Assembly: GCA_030837305.1 (NCBI GenBank)
Contig: JAUPKT010000052.1
Location: forward strand, 1-7,609
Length of the DNA: 7,609 nucleotides
Source: Thermodesulfobacteriota bacterium
GTDB lineage: Bacteria > Desulfobacterota > Desulfomonilia > Desulfomonilales > Desulfomonilaceae
Reading direction: 5' to 3'
The first letter of the stretch is position 1; each line of letters opens with the position of its first letter. The translations under genes and the position numbers were made by a program. This document shows, piece by piece, positions 1 through 6,187 of the stretch. Below the pieces are notes generated by a model, which made no database searches, was not told the DNA's origin, and was given only the letters and a program-made list of their open reading frames with translations.

Positions 1-202
1 CTCCTCGAGATGATAGGAAGGCTCAAGAAGTAGACACCGACCACGCTCTAGACTCGGAAAGGCATGGGGGTCATGGTCACGGCGGCGATGCTCTTTCCCA
101 CCGATCGAAGTCTTGCTGCTCTGCAATAGTCATTTTATGCCAATCATTTTCGAGGGGAACAAGGTTGCTGTAAGGCCGAGGATCGGAGGCCTTCCGAGGG
201 AT
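1..202. other. Left flank without a supportable gene
   Basis: I see no convincing gene here. A plus-strand frame is open from the left edge for ten codons and stops at 31-33 (ending GRLKK), so the tail of an upstream gene could end there, but ten codons prove nothing. A second plus-strand frame stays open to about 173 and would encode a His/Gly-rich stretch. It has no visible start, ribosome binding site or family resemblance. The far-left minus frames are also partly open and equally unsupported. Confidence 0.4.
172..193 (-). terminator. Possible hairpin terminator behind the TetR gene
   Basis: AAGGCC (172-177) and GGCCTT (188-193) are perfect 6-bp inverted arms around a 10-nt loop, starting 10 bases past the regulator's stop codon. 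An alternative inner pairing, CCGA/TCGG (176-179/183-186), is also possible. Reading along the minus strand, no T-run follows the second arm, so this is not a classical Rho-independent terminator. It could be a pause or 3'-end-protecting hairpin, or chance. Confidence 0.3.
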
Positions 203-934
203 CTAAACAAACTGCTCCAGCTCTTCGATAAGGTTGCCCAGATGAGCGGATTCTTTCTTGAGCGTGTCGAAGAGTTCCCTCTTGCGGGACATGGACTCAA
301 CCCCCATGGACCGAGAATCGCTCCCCGCTCCACCGATATATCCATTCTCCAGCAACGCAATGAAATGGTCTGCAATCTCATCCGGTGAGTACGGGCTGTC
401 CTCAGGCTTATACCATTTGTAAAGCCAGTTGCACATTCCGATGATCGCGTAGGCCTGTAACCGGGCGTCCGTAGGGCGGAATTGACCCACTCGAATGCCC
501 TCCTCAATGATGCCCTGAACAACTCTCGTGTATTTCCGTTTTTCCTCTCGAAGCTTTTGAAAATCATCCTCCGGCAATTGATTCTCTTCACTGAAAAACA
601 CAGCAAACATGGGCAGATTCCCAATTATGATATGGCTAATGTGATTGCGAATAAGCAGTCGTAACTTTTCCGTGGGGGAAAGATCGCGTACGCCTATGTC
701 ATCGGCATTGAGGAAGAAACTTTCCAGGGCCTGAATGTATATGGTGGTGAGAAGGTCCTCCTTGGAGACAACATAGTGATACAGAGCGGCCTTGGTCAGC
801 CCAAGCTCCCGCGCCACGTCGTCCAAAGTGGCAGCCTTAAACCCTTTTTCGTGAAAAACCCTGATCGCCGTGTCAACAATCTTTTGCTTCCGAACACTCT
901 TCTCCAATCCCTTGAAATCCGGCACCGGTTCCAT
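203..934 (-). CDS. TetR/AcrR-family transcriptional regulator with a C-terminal extension
   Basis: This is a 243-residue DNA-binding regulator that probably represses the divergent mutase operon. The N-terminal TetR domain spans about residues 13-62. It has a first helix with IVDTAIRVFHEKGF (19-32), the helix-turn-helix at about 37-54 (TLDDVARELGLTKAALYHY) and the following S-K-E-D-L-L. The C-terminal ligand domain contains FFSEENQLP and a late NWLYKWYKPED motif, a style I associate with TetR regulators of fatty-acid and acyl-CoA metabolism; this is from memory. Residues about 201-243 extend beyond the usual ~200-residue fold, and the last 27 look like an amphipathic helix. The start at 934 is supported by AGGGG five bases upstream on the minus strand and by the normal distance to the HTH. 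An acyl-CoA ligand, and repression rather than activation, are inferred from family and position. Confidence 0.93.
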   Translation of the reverse strand: MEPVPDFKGLEKSVRKQKIVDTAIRVFHEKGFKAATLDDVARELGLTKAALYHYVVSKEDLLTTIYIQALESFFLNADDIGVRDLSPTEKLRLLIRNHISHIIIGNLPMFAVFFSEENQLPEDDFQKLREEKRKYTRVVQGIIEEGIRVGQFRPTDARLQAYAIIGMCNWLYKWYKPEDSPYSPDEIADHFIALLENGYIGGAGSDSRSMGVESMSRKRELFDTLKKESAHLGNLIEELEQFV

Positions 935-1020
935 GTCTTCCCCTGTTTATCCATGCATCACTCTGAAAATGACGATGGGGATTATATCTCATCACGCAAT
1001 CTTTTGAGACATTGACCCTC

Positions 1021-1059
1021 AAAAAAAAACTTGACTCGATGAAGATCTCTTGTTAGATA
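1021..1059 (+). promoter_or_regulatory. Predicted sigma70-type promoter of the mutase operon
   Basis: TTGACT (1031-1036) matches the -35 consensus at five of six positions. A 17-bp spacer leads to TAGATA (1054-1059), a modest -10. Nine consecutive A residues (1021-1029) sit directly upstream of the -35 and resemble an UP element. The transcript would start near 1066, leaving a leader of about 210 nt before the first gene. The -10 overlaps a GTTA-GA-TAAC palindrome, which fits repression by the divergent TetR protein. I saw nothing distinct in 935-1020. Confidence 0.45.
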
Positions 1060-1083
1060 ACTAATCAGTAGGTTAAACTAACC
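1052..1083. promoter_or_regulatory. Candidate TetR operator pair (GTTA...TAAC palindromes)
   Basis: Two palindromes with the same half-site lie close together: GTTA-GA-TAAC (1052-1061) and GGTTA-AAC-TAACC (1071-1083). Their centres are about 20.5 bp apart, near two turns of the helix, so two dimers could bind the same face. The first overlaps the predicted -10 of the operon promoter; the second covers the region just past the expected start site. The location between a tetR gene and its divergent target is typical of autoregulated TetR circuits. The assignment is inferred from symmetry and position only. Confidence 0.45.
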
Positions 1084-1097
1084 AAGCAGTAAGTCAA
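1070..1097 (-). promoter_or_regulatory. Possible promoter of the TetR gene
   Basis: On the minus strand TTGACT lies at 1097 to 1092, with TAACCT (1075 to 1070) 16 bases further on as a poor -10 candidate. With the plus-strand TTGACT at 1031 it forms a 7-bp inverted repeat (CTTGACT at 1030-1036, AGTCAAG at 1092-1098). The two promoters would therefore overlap in opposite directions, with the putative operators between their -35 boxes. The weak -10 keeps confidence low. Confidence 0.25.
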
Positions 1098-1132
1098 GCA
1101 CTAATTCGAACTGTACAAACATAAAATACCAA

Positions 1133-1202
1133 GACTCTCCAAACCGAGATCTTGTCCTGGATGCACCCCAAAACAGGAATCATCTCCAACGAGAGTCGGT
1201 TT
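1133..1202 (+). promoter_or_regulatory. Potentially structured 5' leader of the mutase operon
   Basis: Several complementary segments nest inside 70 nt. TCCTG (1155-1159) pairs with CAGGA (1174-1178), GAGAT (1146-1150) with ATCTC (1182-1186), and AAACC (1141-1145) with GGTTT (1198-1202). A further perfect 7-bp pair, GACTCTC (1133-1139) with GAGAGTC (1191-1197), crosses the outer AAACC/GGTTT pair, so the two are either alternatives or a pseudoknot. I see no cobalamin-riboswitch B12 box and recognise no known riboswitch class. It may be a regulatory leader RNA or chance complementarity. Confidence 0.3.
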
Positions 1203-1260
1203 CACCTGCAAAAAAATAAGCCACATAATAATGGATTGCTCCCAACTGCGGATGCCCGGC

Positions 1261-1266
1261 AAGGAG
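1261..1266 (+). promoter_or_regulatory. Ribosome binding site fixing the start of the first mutase subunit
   Basis: AAGGAG lies eight bases before the ATG at 1275 and is a near-ideal Shine-Dalgarno sequence. The same frame is open further upstream from a TTG at 1152 and an ATG at 1161, but neither has a comparable site. This decides the start at 1275. Confidence 0.8.
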
Positions 1267-1274
1267 ATCAACCG

Positions 1275-2972
1275 ATGAGTCAAGCTCAAACAATTAAAAA
1301 AGATATCGATGGAACCTGCGATGTTAACTGGGATGATTACCTCAAGTCCTACTATGAAAAGCCTCAGAGCTCCAAGACATGGTCCGGTCATGAGATGAAG
1401 GAGCTTTACACTCCTGATGACTTGGCAGCCAAAGACTACAAGACCGAAATTGGTGACGCAGGGGACTTTCCGTTTACCCGCGGCATTCATCGTAATATGT
1501 TCCGGGGACGCTATTGGACCAGACGAGAAGTCGTCGGCATAGGGTCCCCGGCAGACACCCATGACCGGGCAGCCTTTTGCTTCGAGCAGGGCGGGACCGG
1601 GCTGAATACCATAGCAGACGTCACCTACGAGATGGGGTTGGATGCGGATCATCCGTGGGCCCAAAGCGAAGTGGGCCTTACTGGAGTCAACATCACTTCC
1701 ATCAAAGATATGGAGACCCTCGTGGGCGACATTCCTTTGGACAAGGTGAGTTGGTCTCTCATTACCGCTTCCACGGCCGCGGCCGCGACCATGGCTCAGT
1801 ACGTGGCCGTGGCCCAGCAAAAAAACTACGACATCAGTTGCCTGCGGGGTTCCATTCAGAATGACCCGATTCACTTCCGGTACTGCGGATTTCGGCCTGC
1901 GTGTCCGTTGGATCTTTCCATAAAACTCGGTGCAGATGTTATGGAATACTGCACCAGGAACATGCCGAAGTTCTATTACACTACCTTGAACATGTACGAC
2001 CTGAGGGAGCAGGGCATCACGGCTCATCAGGAAGTGGCATACGGTTTCGGCATCGCCATGTGCTACATCGAAGAACTCCTAAAACGCGGGCTTCACATAG
2101 ACGATTTTGCCCCCCGTTTTACCTTTTATGTGTCATGTCACGTGGATTTCTTCGAGGAGATCGCCAAGATCCGAGCAGCCAGGCGCATGTGGGCAAAACT
2201 CCTGAAAGAAAAGTATGGAGCCAAGGATCCACGATCCATGCAGTTCCGGTTTGCCGTGCACACCGCCGGTTGCTCTCTGGTTCCCCAGCAGCCCCTCAAC
2301 AACATTGTCCGCATCGCCTATGAGGCCTTGGCTGCAGTGCTCGGCGGCGTGCAGTCCCTCCACTGTTGTTCCTATGACGAGCCCATGTGTCTGCCCACCG
2401 AAAAGGGACATCTTCAGGCCCTGAGAACTCAACAGATCCTCGCGTACGAAACCGGTGTCACCAACGTGGCTGATCCATTGGGCGGTTCGTACTTTGTTGA
2501 GAGCCTCACCGACAAGATCGAGGAAGAGGCCTTGAAATGCATGAAGGAAGTTGAAGACGTGGGTGGCATGGCAGAGGCTATCCGAACCGAGTGGCTGGAT
2601 CGCAAATTTGAGTCCGAGGCTGTCTTACGCCAAAAAGAGGTCGACGGTGGTGACAAGCTCATTGTAGGTGTCAATATATTCAACGCCGATGCCGAGACAA
2701 AGACCCCCCTGGGTGTGCAGCGAATCTCAGAACAGTCGGCGTTAAAACAGATATCTGAAGTGCAGGACTTGAAGCGGACACGGAACGCGACAACACTTCG
2801 GGAGACCATTGAGCGTTTGCGTGAAGACGCTGCCGGAGGGAAAAACACTATCCCCGCCATGATCGAAGCCACTAAGGCCCGGGCCACCACGGCAGAGCTT
2901 CTTGGTACTGTTCGTCAGGTCATGGGCTATTCGTACGATCCCATGCAGATTGTGGAATCACCATTTAACTAA
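1275..2972 (+). CDS. B12-dependent acyl-CoA mutase catalytic subunit L1, atypical active site
   Basis: This 565-residue protein is the TIM-barrel catalytic subunit of a split coenzyme-B12 acyl-CoA mutase, close in length to 2-hydroxyisobutyryl-CoA mutase HcmA (about 560). It lacks the fused B12 domain, which S1 directly downstream would supply. Family landmarks are RGIHRNMFRGRYWTRRE (69-85), SIQND (193-197), DDFAPR (276-281), KIRAARRMWAK (298-308), QSLH and SYDE (360-369), and DPLGGSYFVE. Aligned by eye to P. shermanii methylmalonyl-CoA mutase, Tyr89 becomes Val86, Arg207 becomes Gly205, catalytic His244 becomes Asp242, His328-x-Gln330 becomes Ala327-x-His329, and adenosyl-contacting Asn366 becomes Cys365, next to Cys364. 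Gln197 and Glu370 are kept. It should not act on methylmalonyl-CoA. The substrate is unknown, and an altered reaction is possible. The start is set by AAGGAG at 1261. It is the first gene of the operon. Confidence 0.93.
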   Translation: MSQAQTIKKDIDGTCDVNWDDYLKSYYEKPQSSKTWSGHEMKELYTPDDLAAKDYKTEIGDAGDFPFTRGIHRNMFRGRYWTRREVVGIGSPADTHDRAAFCFEQGGTGLNTIADVTYEMGLDADHPWAQSEVGLTGVNITSIKDMETLVGDIPLDKVSWSLITASTAAAATMAQYVAVAQQKNYDISCLRGSIQNDPIHFRYCGFRPACPLDLSIKLGADVMEYCTRNMPKFYYTTLNMYDLREQGITAHQEVAYGFGIAMCYIEELLKRGLHIDDFAPRFTFYVSCHVDFFEEIAKIRAARRMWAKLLKEKYGAKDPRSMQFRFAVHTAGCSLVPQQPLNNIVRIAYEALAAVLGGVQSLHCCSYDEPMCLPTEKGHLQALRTQQILAYETGVTNVADPLGGSYFVESLTDKIEEEALKCMKEVEDVGGMAEAIRTEWLDRKFESEAVLRQKEVDGGDKLIVGVNIFNADAETKTPLGVQRISEQSALKQISEVQDLKRTRNATTLRETIERLREDAAGGKNTIPAMIEATKARATTAELLGTVRQVMGYSYDPMQIVESPFN

Positions 2973-2999
2973 GGATCCTGACCCGGGGAGTAGTTTGGC

Positions 3000-3404
3000 A
3001 TGAACACGGAGAAGATAAAGGTCATCATTAGCAAGGTAGGCCTGGACGGGCACGATCGAGGGGCCAAAGTAGTGGCTACTCTGCTCAAAGAGGCCGGGAT
3101 GGAGGTCGTGTACCTCGGAATGTATCATACGCCCGAAGGAATCGTAAAGGCGGCCATCGATGAAGACGCCGATGTGATTGGACTGAGCTACCTTTCAGGG
3201 GAGCACCTTGTATACACCCCCAAGATCGTGGACGAGATAAGAAAAAACGGTCTGGACGATGTCCTCTTTGTCGTGGGTGGCTCCTTTCCTCCAGAAGACG
3301 TGCCTGTGATGAAAGAGATGGGCGTGCATGAAGTATTCAGGGGTGGGTCCCTCACGGAATCCATTGTCGACTTCATCAAGAATAACGTTCGAGGTAAGGG
3401 CTGA
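3000..3404 (+). CDS. B12-binding small subunit S1 of a split acyl-CoA mutase
   Basis: This 134-residue protein is a stand-alone Rossmann-like cobalamin-binding domain that holds adenosylcobalamin in the base-off/His-on form. The DxHxxG motif is complete: Asp16, His18 (the lower axial cobalt ligand) and Gly21, with Lys12 four residues before the Asp as in methylmalonyl-CoA mutase. The Ser-x-Leu motif is Ser63-Tyr-Leu65, and the Gly-Gly of the nucleotide-tail pocket is Gly93-Gly94. Length and motifs match HcmB/IcmB-type small subunits (about 135 residues). It starts 27 bp after L1, with GGGGAG (2985-2990) nine bases before the ATG. Position makes L1 its likely partner, although it could also serve L2. 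No substrate information is expected in this subunit. Confidence 0.95.
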   Translation: MNTEKIKVIISKVGLDGHDRGAKVVATLLKEAGMEVVYLGMYHTPEGIVKAAIDEDADVIGLSYLSGEHLVYTPKIVDEIRKNGLDDVLFVVGGSFPPEDVPVMKEMGVHEVFRGGSLTESIVDFIKNNVRGKG

Positions 3405-3407
3405 AAA

Positions 3408-4400
3408 ATGGCTGAAAAGCTCTCGGAAAATCACGAGACGCTCGTTCAGAGCCTCCTTGGGGGCAGCCGTCGGGCTGCGGCTCGAATGATCACCCTCGTG
3501 GAGAATCAGTCAGCCAATACCAACGAGTTGATGAAGCTTGTGTACCCGCATACGGGCAAGTCAATGGTGGTAGGGGTAACAGGGGCAGCAGGCAGTGGAA
3601 AATCAAGTCTCATAACTCACTTGATCCGCAAGTTCAGAGATCAGGGCAAGCGAGTGGGTGTGGTGGCGGTGGATCCCAGCAGCCCGTTTTCCGGCGGGGC
3701 GTTTCTCGGGGATCGCATTCGCTTTCAAGCCCATGCGCTGGACGACGGAGTGTACATCCGATCCATGAGTTCCCGCGGCTACCTTGGCGGCCTGGCACGG
3801 TCCACGAGCGATGTGGTCAGAATCATGGAGGCCATGGGCAATGATTTGGTCATCGTCGAAACCCTTGGCGCAGGCCAGGACGAGGTGGACATTATTCACG
3901 TGGCACAGACGTGCGTTCTTGTGCTGACTCCAAACATGGGAGACGACATCCAAGCTATGAAGGCCGGGATCATGGAAATCGCAGACATTGTCGTGCTCAA
4001 CAAGGCTGACCTTGATGGAGCCGTGAACTGTTTGCGAAACCTCGAAGCCACCATGCACATGGCAATGACCCATAAGGATAGCGGATGGGCGGTGGCGAGA
4101 ATTATTCCCACGGTGGCGTCCGCACCTAAGACCGAGGATCTTCAGGGGATAGATGAACTCGTGGCAGCCATTACAGCCCACCAGGCATACCTCCACGAAA
4201 GCCTCGTCATAGAAAGGATCCAGGCGAAACGCATCGAGCAGGAACTTAGCCTCGTTTTTCGGGACGAGGTCGAAAAATTCATTTTCAAAGGGCTCAGCGG
4301 CACAGGAAAAAAACGTCAGTACATCAAAGAAATTCTGGAAGGGTCCTCAGACCCATATTCGGTGGTTGAAGAGGTCCTTAGCACTTTCTTGAAGGTGTGA
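3408..4400 (+). CDS. meaB: MeaB/ArgK-family G-protein chaperone of B12-dependent mutases
   Basis: This 330-residue cytoplasmic GTPase has the usual length for MeaB. The family gates adenosylcobalamin delivery to acyl-CoA mutases and protects them from inactivation. The N-terminal helical region leads into the G domain: P-loop GAAGSGKSS (59-67), DPSSPFSGGAFLGDRIRF (89-106), the G3-region ETLGAGQDEVD (151-161), GDDIQAMKAGIMEIAD (178-193) and the guanine-specificity motif NKAD (198-201). A C-terminal helical dimerisation arm follows. As I recall, most family members have ETVGVGQ and a P-G-x-G-D-D segment; here these read ETLGAGQ and PNMGDD, modest changes near the switch regions. ArgK was the older name for this family, and arginine transport kinase is not the likely function. 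It starts four bases after S1, with AAGGG seven bases upstream of the ATG. It is the only such protein visible among three mutases. Confidence 0.95.
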   Translation: MAEKLSENHETLVQSLLGGSRRAAARMITLVENQSANTNELMKLVYPHTGKSMVVGVTGAAGSGKSSLITHLIRKFRDQGKRVGVVAVDPSSPFSGGAFLGDRIRFQAHALDDGVYIRSMSSRGYLGGLARSTSDVVRIMEAMGNDLVIVETLGAGQDEVDIIHVAQTCVLVLTPNMGDDIQAMKAGIMEIADIVVLNKADLDGAVNCLRNLEATMHMAMTHKDSGWAVARIIPTVASAPKTEDLQGIDELVAAITAHQAYLHESLVIERIQAKRIEQELSLVFRDEVEKFIFKGLSGTGKKRQYIKEILEGSSDPYSVVEEVLSTFLKV

Positions 4401-4403
4401 GCC

Positions 4404-4408
4404 GGGAG
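4404..4408 (+). promoter_or_regulatory. Ribosome binding site choosing the start of the second mutase subunit
   Basis: GGGAG lies nine bases before the ATG at 4418. An in-frame GTG at 4397 overlaps the MeaB stop codon and would add seven residues, but the only purines before it (GAAGG, 4391-4395) end one base from the codon, too close to work well. I therefore prefer 4418. Confidence 0.6.
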
Positions 4409-4417
4409 CAATACAGA

Positions 4418-6061
4418 ATGAGCAAGAAAGCCATCAAAGAGAATTCTCATACAAATGAGCCAAAGTTCACAGGAGTGGCCCCATCCCAAAATCTTTCCGG
4501 CTTCGATATCAAAACGTCATACGGACCGGAAGACATTGCAGGCCTCGACTACGCAAAGGATTTGGGTGACCCGGGCCAATACCCGTATGTCAGGGGAATT
4601 CATCCCGACATGTATAGAGGTCGACTGTGGACCATACGACAACTCGGCTCACTTGGGTCTCCCACCCAGGCAAACGAGCGTATTCGCCAGCTCATACAAA
4701 TGGGGGCCACAGGAATCAGTATTTGCTTAGATATGCCCACAATCATGGGCCGGGATTCCGATGATCCTCTCTGCAGGGGTGAAGTGGGAAGCTGCTGCGG
4801 AGTGGCCATCGATACCGTTCAGGATATGCGAAACCTCCTCGACGGAATTCCACTGGAAAGCATTAGTGTCAACTTCGTTTCCAATTCCCAGTCCTCTGTA
4901 ATCCTTGCAATGTTTTGTGCCGTGGCCGAAGACCGGGGAATCCCATTACAAAGTCTCACCGGTACCATGCAGAACGACGTTCTGAAAGAGTATCAAGCCC
5001 AGAAGTCATATTATTTTCCTCCGCGACCATCCCTTCGTCTTACCATGGACACCATTACCTTCTGTGCGAGGCATCTCCCGCGATTCAACCCCATCAGCAT
5101 CAGCGGATACCACATCGCTTCAGCCGGTGCGAATCCTGTTCAGGAGTTGGCATTCACCTTGGCCAATGGTCTGACGTATGTGGAGGAGGGAGTCAAAGCA
5201 GGGCTTTCCGTTGACGAATTCGCGCCAAGACTGTCGTTCTTTTTCAAGACGCACAACGATCTCTTTGAGAACGTGGCAAAATATCGAGCCGCGAGAAGAA
5301 TTTGGGCTCGCAAAATGAAGGAACAATTTGGAGCCAAGAATCCACGCTCGTGCCTTTTCCGTGTCCATACTCAGACTTCCGGCTCCTCACTCACAGCCCA
5401 GCAGATGCTGAACAACGTTATCCGCACCACCGTGCAAGCCTTGGCTGCTGTACTGGCAGGCACTCAGTCGCTGCACACCAACAGCTACGACGAAGCGTTC
5501 TCTGTCCCGACTCCACGCTCGGAAAAGATTGCACTGAGGACCCAACAGGTCATCGCTTTTGAGAGTGGCGCTGCTCTGACTGCTGATCCTCTCGGCGGAT
5601 CCTATTACGTTGAGGCCCTCACGGACCAAATGGAGACTGAATGTTATCGGTACTTCAAGTTAATTGAGGATTTTGGAGGGGTGGTACCTGCCATAGAAAA
5701 AGGGTTTTTCCAGCGCGAAATATCCGATTCCGCCTTCAAGTACCAGCGATCCATCGAGACCAAAGAAAGGATTATCGTAGGGCTCAACGAATTTGTGGAG
5801 GACGAGGAAACTGAAATTGAACTCAGGGAGAATGATCCTCAGTTCGAGAGCCAGAAGATCGCTGCTCTCAAGGAGTTCAAGAAGAATCGGAACCAGCAAC
5901 AAACCGAGGCGCGGCTCGATGAGATACGCAGGGTTTGCCGAACCCAAGAAAACGTAATGCCGACCATCACAGAGGCGGTCAAGATAGGGGCTACACTGGG
6001 CGAATGCATCGGCGCTATGCGCCAGGAATTCGGAGAATACTGCGAACAAGTAGTCTTCTAA
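4418..6061 (+). CDS. B12-dependent acyl-CoA mutase catalytic subunit L2, isobutyryl/2-hydroxyisobutyryl-CoA mutase-like
   Basis: This 547-residue stand-alone catalytic subunit is the most canonical of the three. Landmarks are RGIHPDMYRGRLWTIRQ (59-75), TMQND (183-187), ISISGYH (226-232), DEFAPRLSFF, HTQTSGSSL, QSLHTNSYDEA and DPLGGSYYVE. Aligned by eye to P. shermanii methylmalonyl-CoA mutase, Tyr89 is Leu76, Arg207 is Gln195 and His244 is kept as His232. Gln at this position, with the AQK context, is shared with isobutyryl- and 2-hydroxyisobutyryl-CoA mutases and argues against a dicarboxylic substrate. The Asp that holds the hydroxyl group in HcmA (Asp117) is Cys103 here, so 2-hydroxyisobutyryl-CoA is unlikely too. 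A short branched monocarboxylic acyl-CoA (isobutyryl, isovaleryl/pivalyl or similar) is the best guess. Annotation pipelines would probably call it methylmalonyl-CoA mutase, which the missing Arg contradicts. It follows MeaB by 17 bp. Confidence 0.93.
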   Translation: MSKKAIKENSHTNEPKFTGVAPSQNLSGFDIKTSYGPEDIAGLDYAKDLGDPGQYPYVRGIHPDMYRGRLWTIRQLGSLGSPTQANERIRQLIQMGATGISICLDMPTIMGRDSDDPLCRGEVGSCCGVAIDTVQDMRNLLDGIPLESISVNFVSNSQSSVILAMFCAVAEDRGIPLQSLTGTMQNDVLKEYQAQKSYYFPPRPSLRLTMDTITFCARHLPRFNPISISGYHIASAGANPVQELAFTLANGLTYVEEGVKAGLSVDEFAPRLSFFFKTHNDLFENVAKYRAARRIWARKMKEQFGAKNPRSCLFRVHTQTSGSSLTAQQMLNNVIRTTVQALAAVLAGTQSLHTNSYDEAFSVPTPRSEKIALRTQQVIAFESGAALTADPLGGSYYVEALTDQMETECYRYFKLIEDFGGVVPAIEKGFFQREISDSAFKYQRSIETKERIIVGLNEFVEDEETEIELRENDPQFESQKIAALKEFKKNRNQQQTEARLDEIRRVCRTQENVMPTITEAVKIGATLGECIGAMRQEFGEYCEQVVF

Positions 6062-6187
6062 ATGCCACCCGGCCCGGTAAGGCAACAACAGGAGTCATCA
6101 TACGGGAATGAAGAGAACGATTTCTGAAGAAAGATACCACCGTGCACAGCCGGGTCCTTATTAACAGTAATGCGACGAGGATAGCCG
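6062..6187 (+). other. 126-bp gap inside the mutase operon
   Basis: This is the only sizeable gap between the plus-strand genes. ACCCGGC (6067-6073) and GCCGGGT (6149-6155) are perfect inverted repeats, but 75 bases apart and without a T-run, so not a clear terminator. TATTAA (6160-6165) could serve as a -10, but I find no -35 at a suitable distance. A 21-codon ORF begins at 6062 directly after the L2 stop and has no ribosome binding site; I do not call it a gene. Confidence 0.4.

Noticed and set aside
3..173. Plus-strand open frame with a His/Gly-rich stretch in the left flank.
   Set aside because: No start codon in context, no ribosome binding site, and a length likely by chance among six frames.
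1152..1274. In-frame upstream extension of L1 by 41 codons (TTG at 1152) or 38 codons (ATG at 1161).
   Set aside because: No ribosome binding site precedes either codon, the extra residues resemble no family N-terminus, and the ATG at 1275 has an excellent AAGGAG. The segment overlaps the possible leader structure.
1100..1274. Cobalamin riboswitch in front of a B12-enzyme operon.
   Set aside because: I could not find the conserved B12 box or the expected multi-stem core. B12-using enzymes also often lack this switch, unlike B12 synthesis and transport genes.
1101..2027. Long minus-strand open frame (308 codons) opposite L1.
   Set aside because: It lies antisense to a well-supported gene, has no recognisable family features, and is explained by codon usage of the real gene.
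3603..4196. Minus-strand open frame of 197 codons opposite the MeaB gene.
   Set aside because: Its sequence is His- and Val-rich in a way typical of antisense shadows, and the opposite strand holds all GTPase motifs.
6062..6127. A 21-codon ORF starting directly after the L2 stop codon.
   Set aside because: No ribosome binding site, biased and uninformative composition, and no recognisable peptide family.
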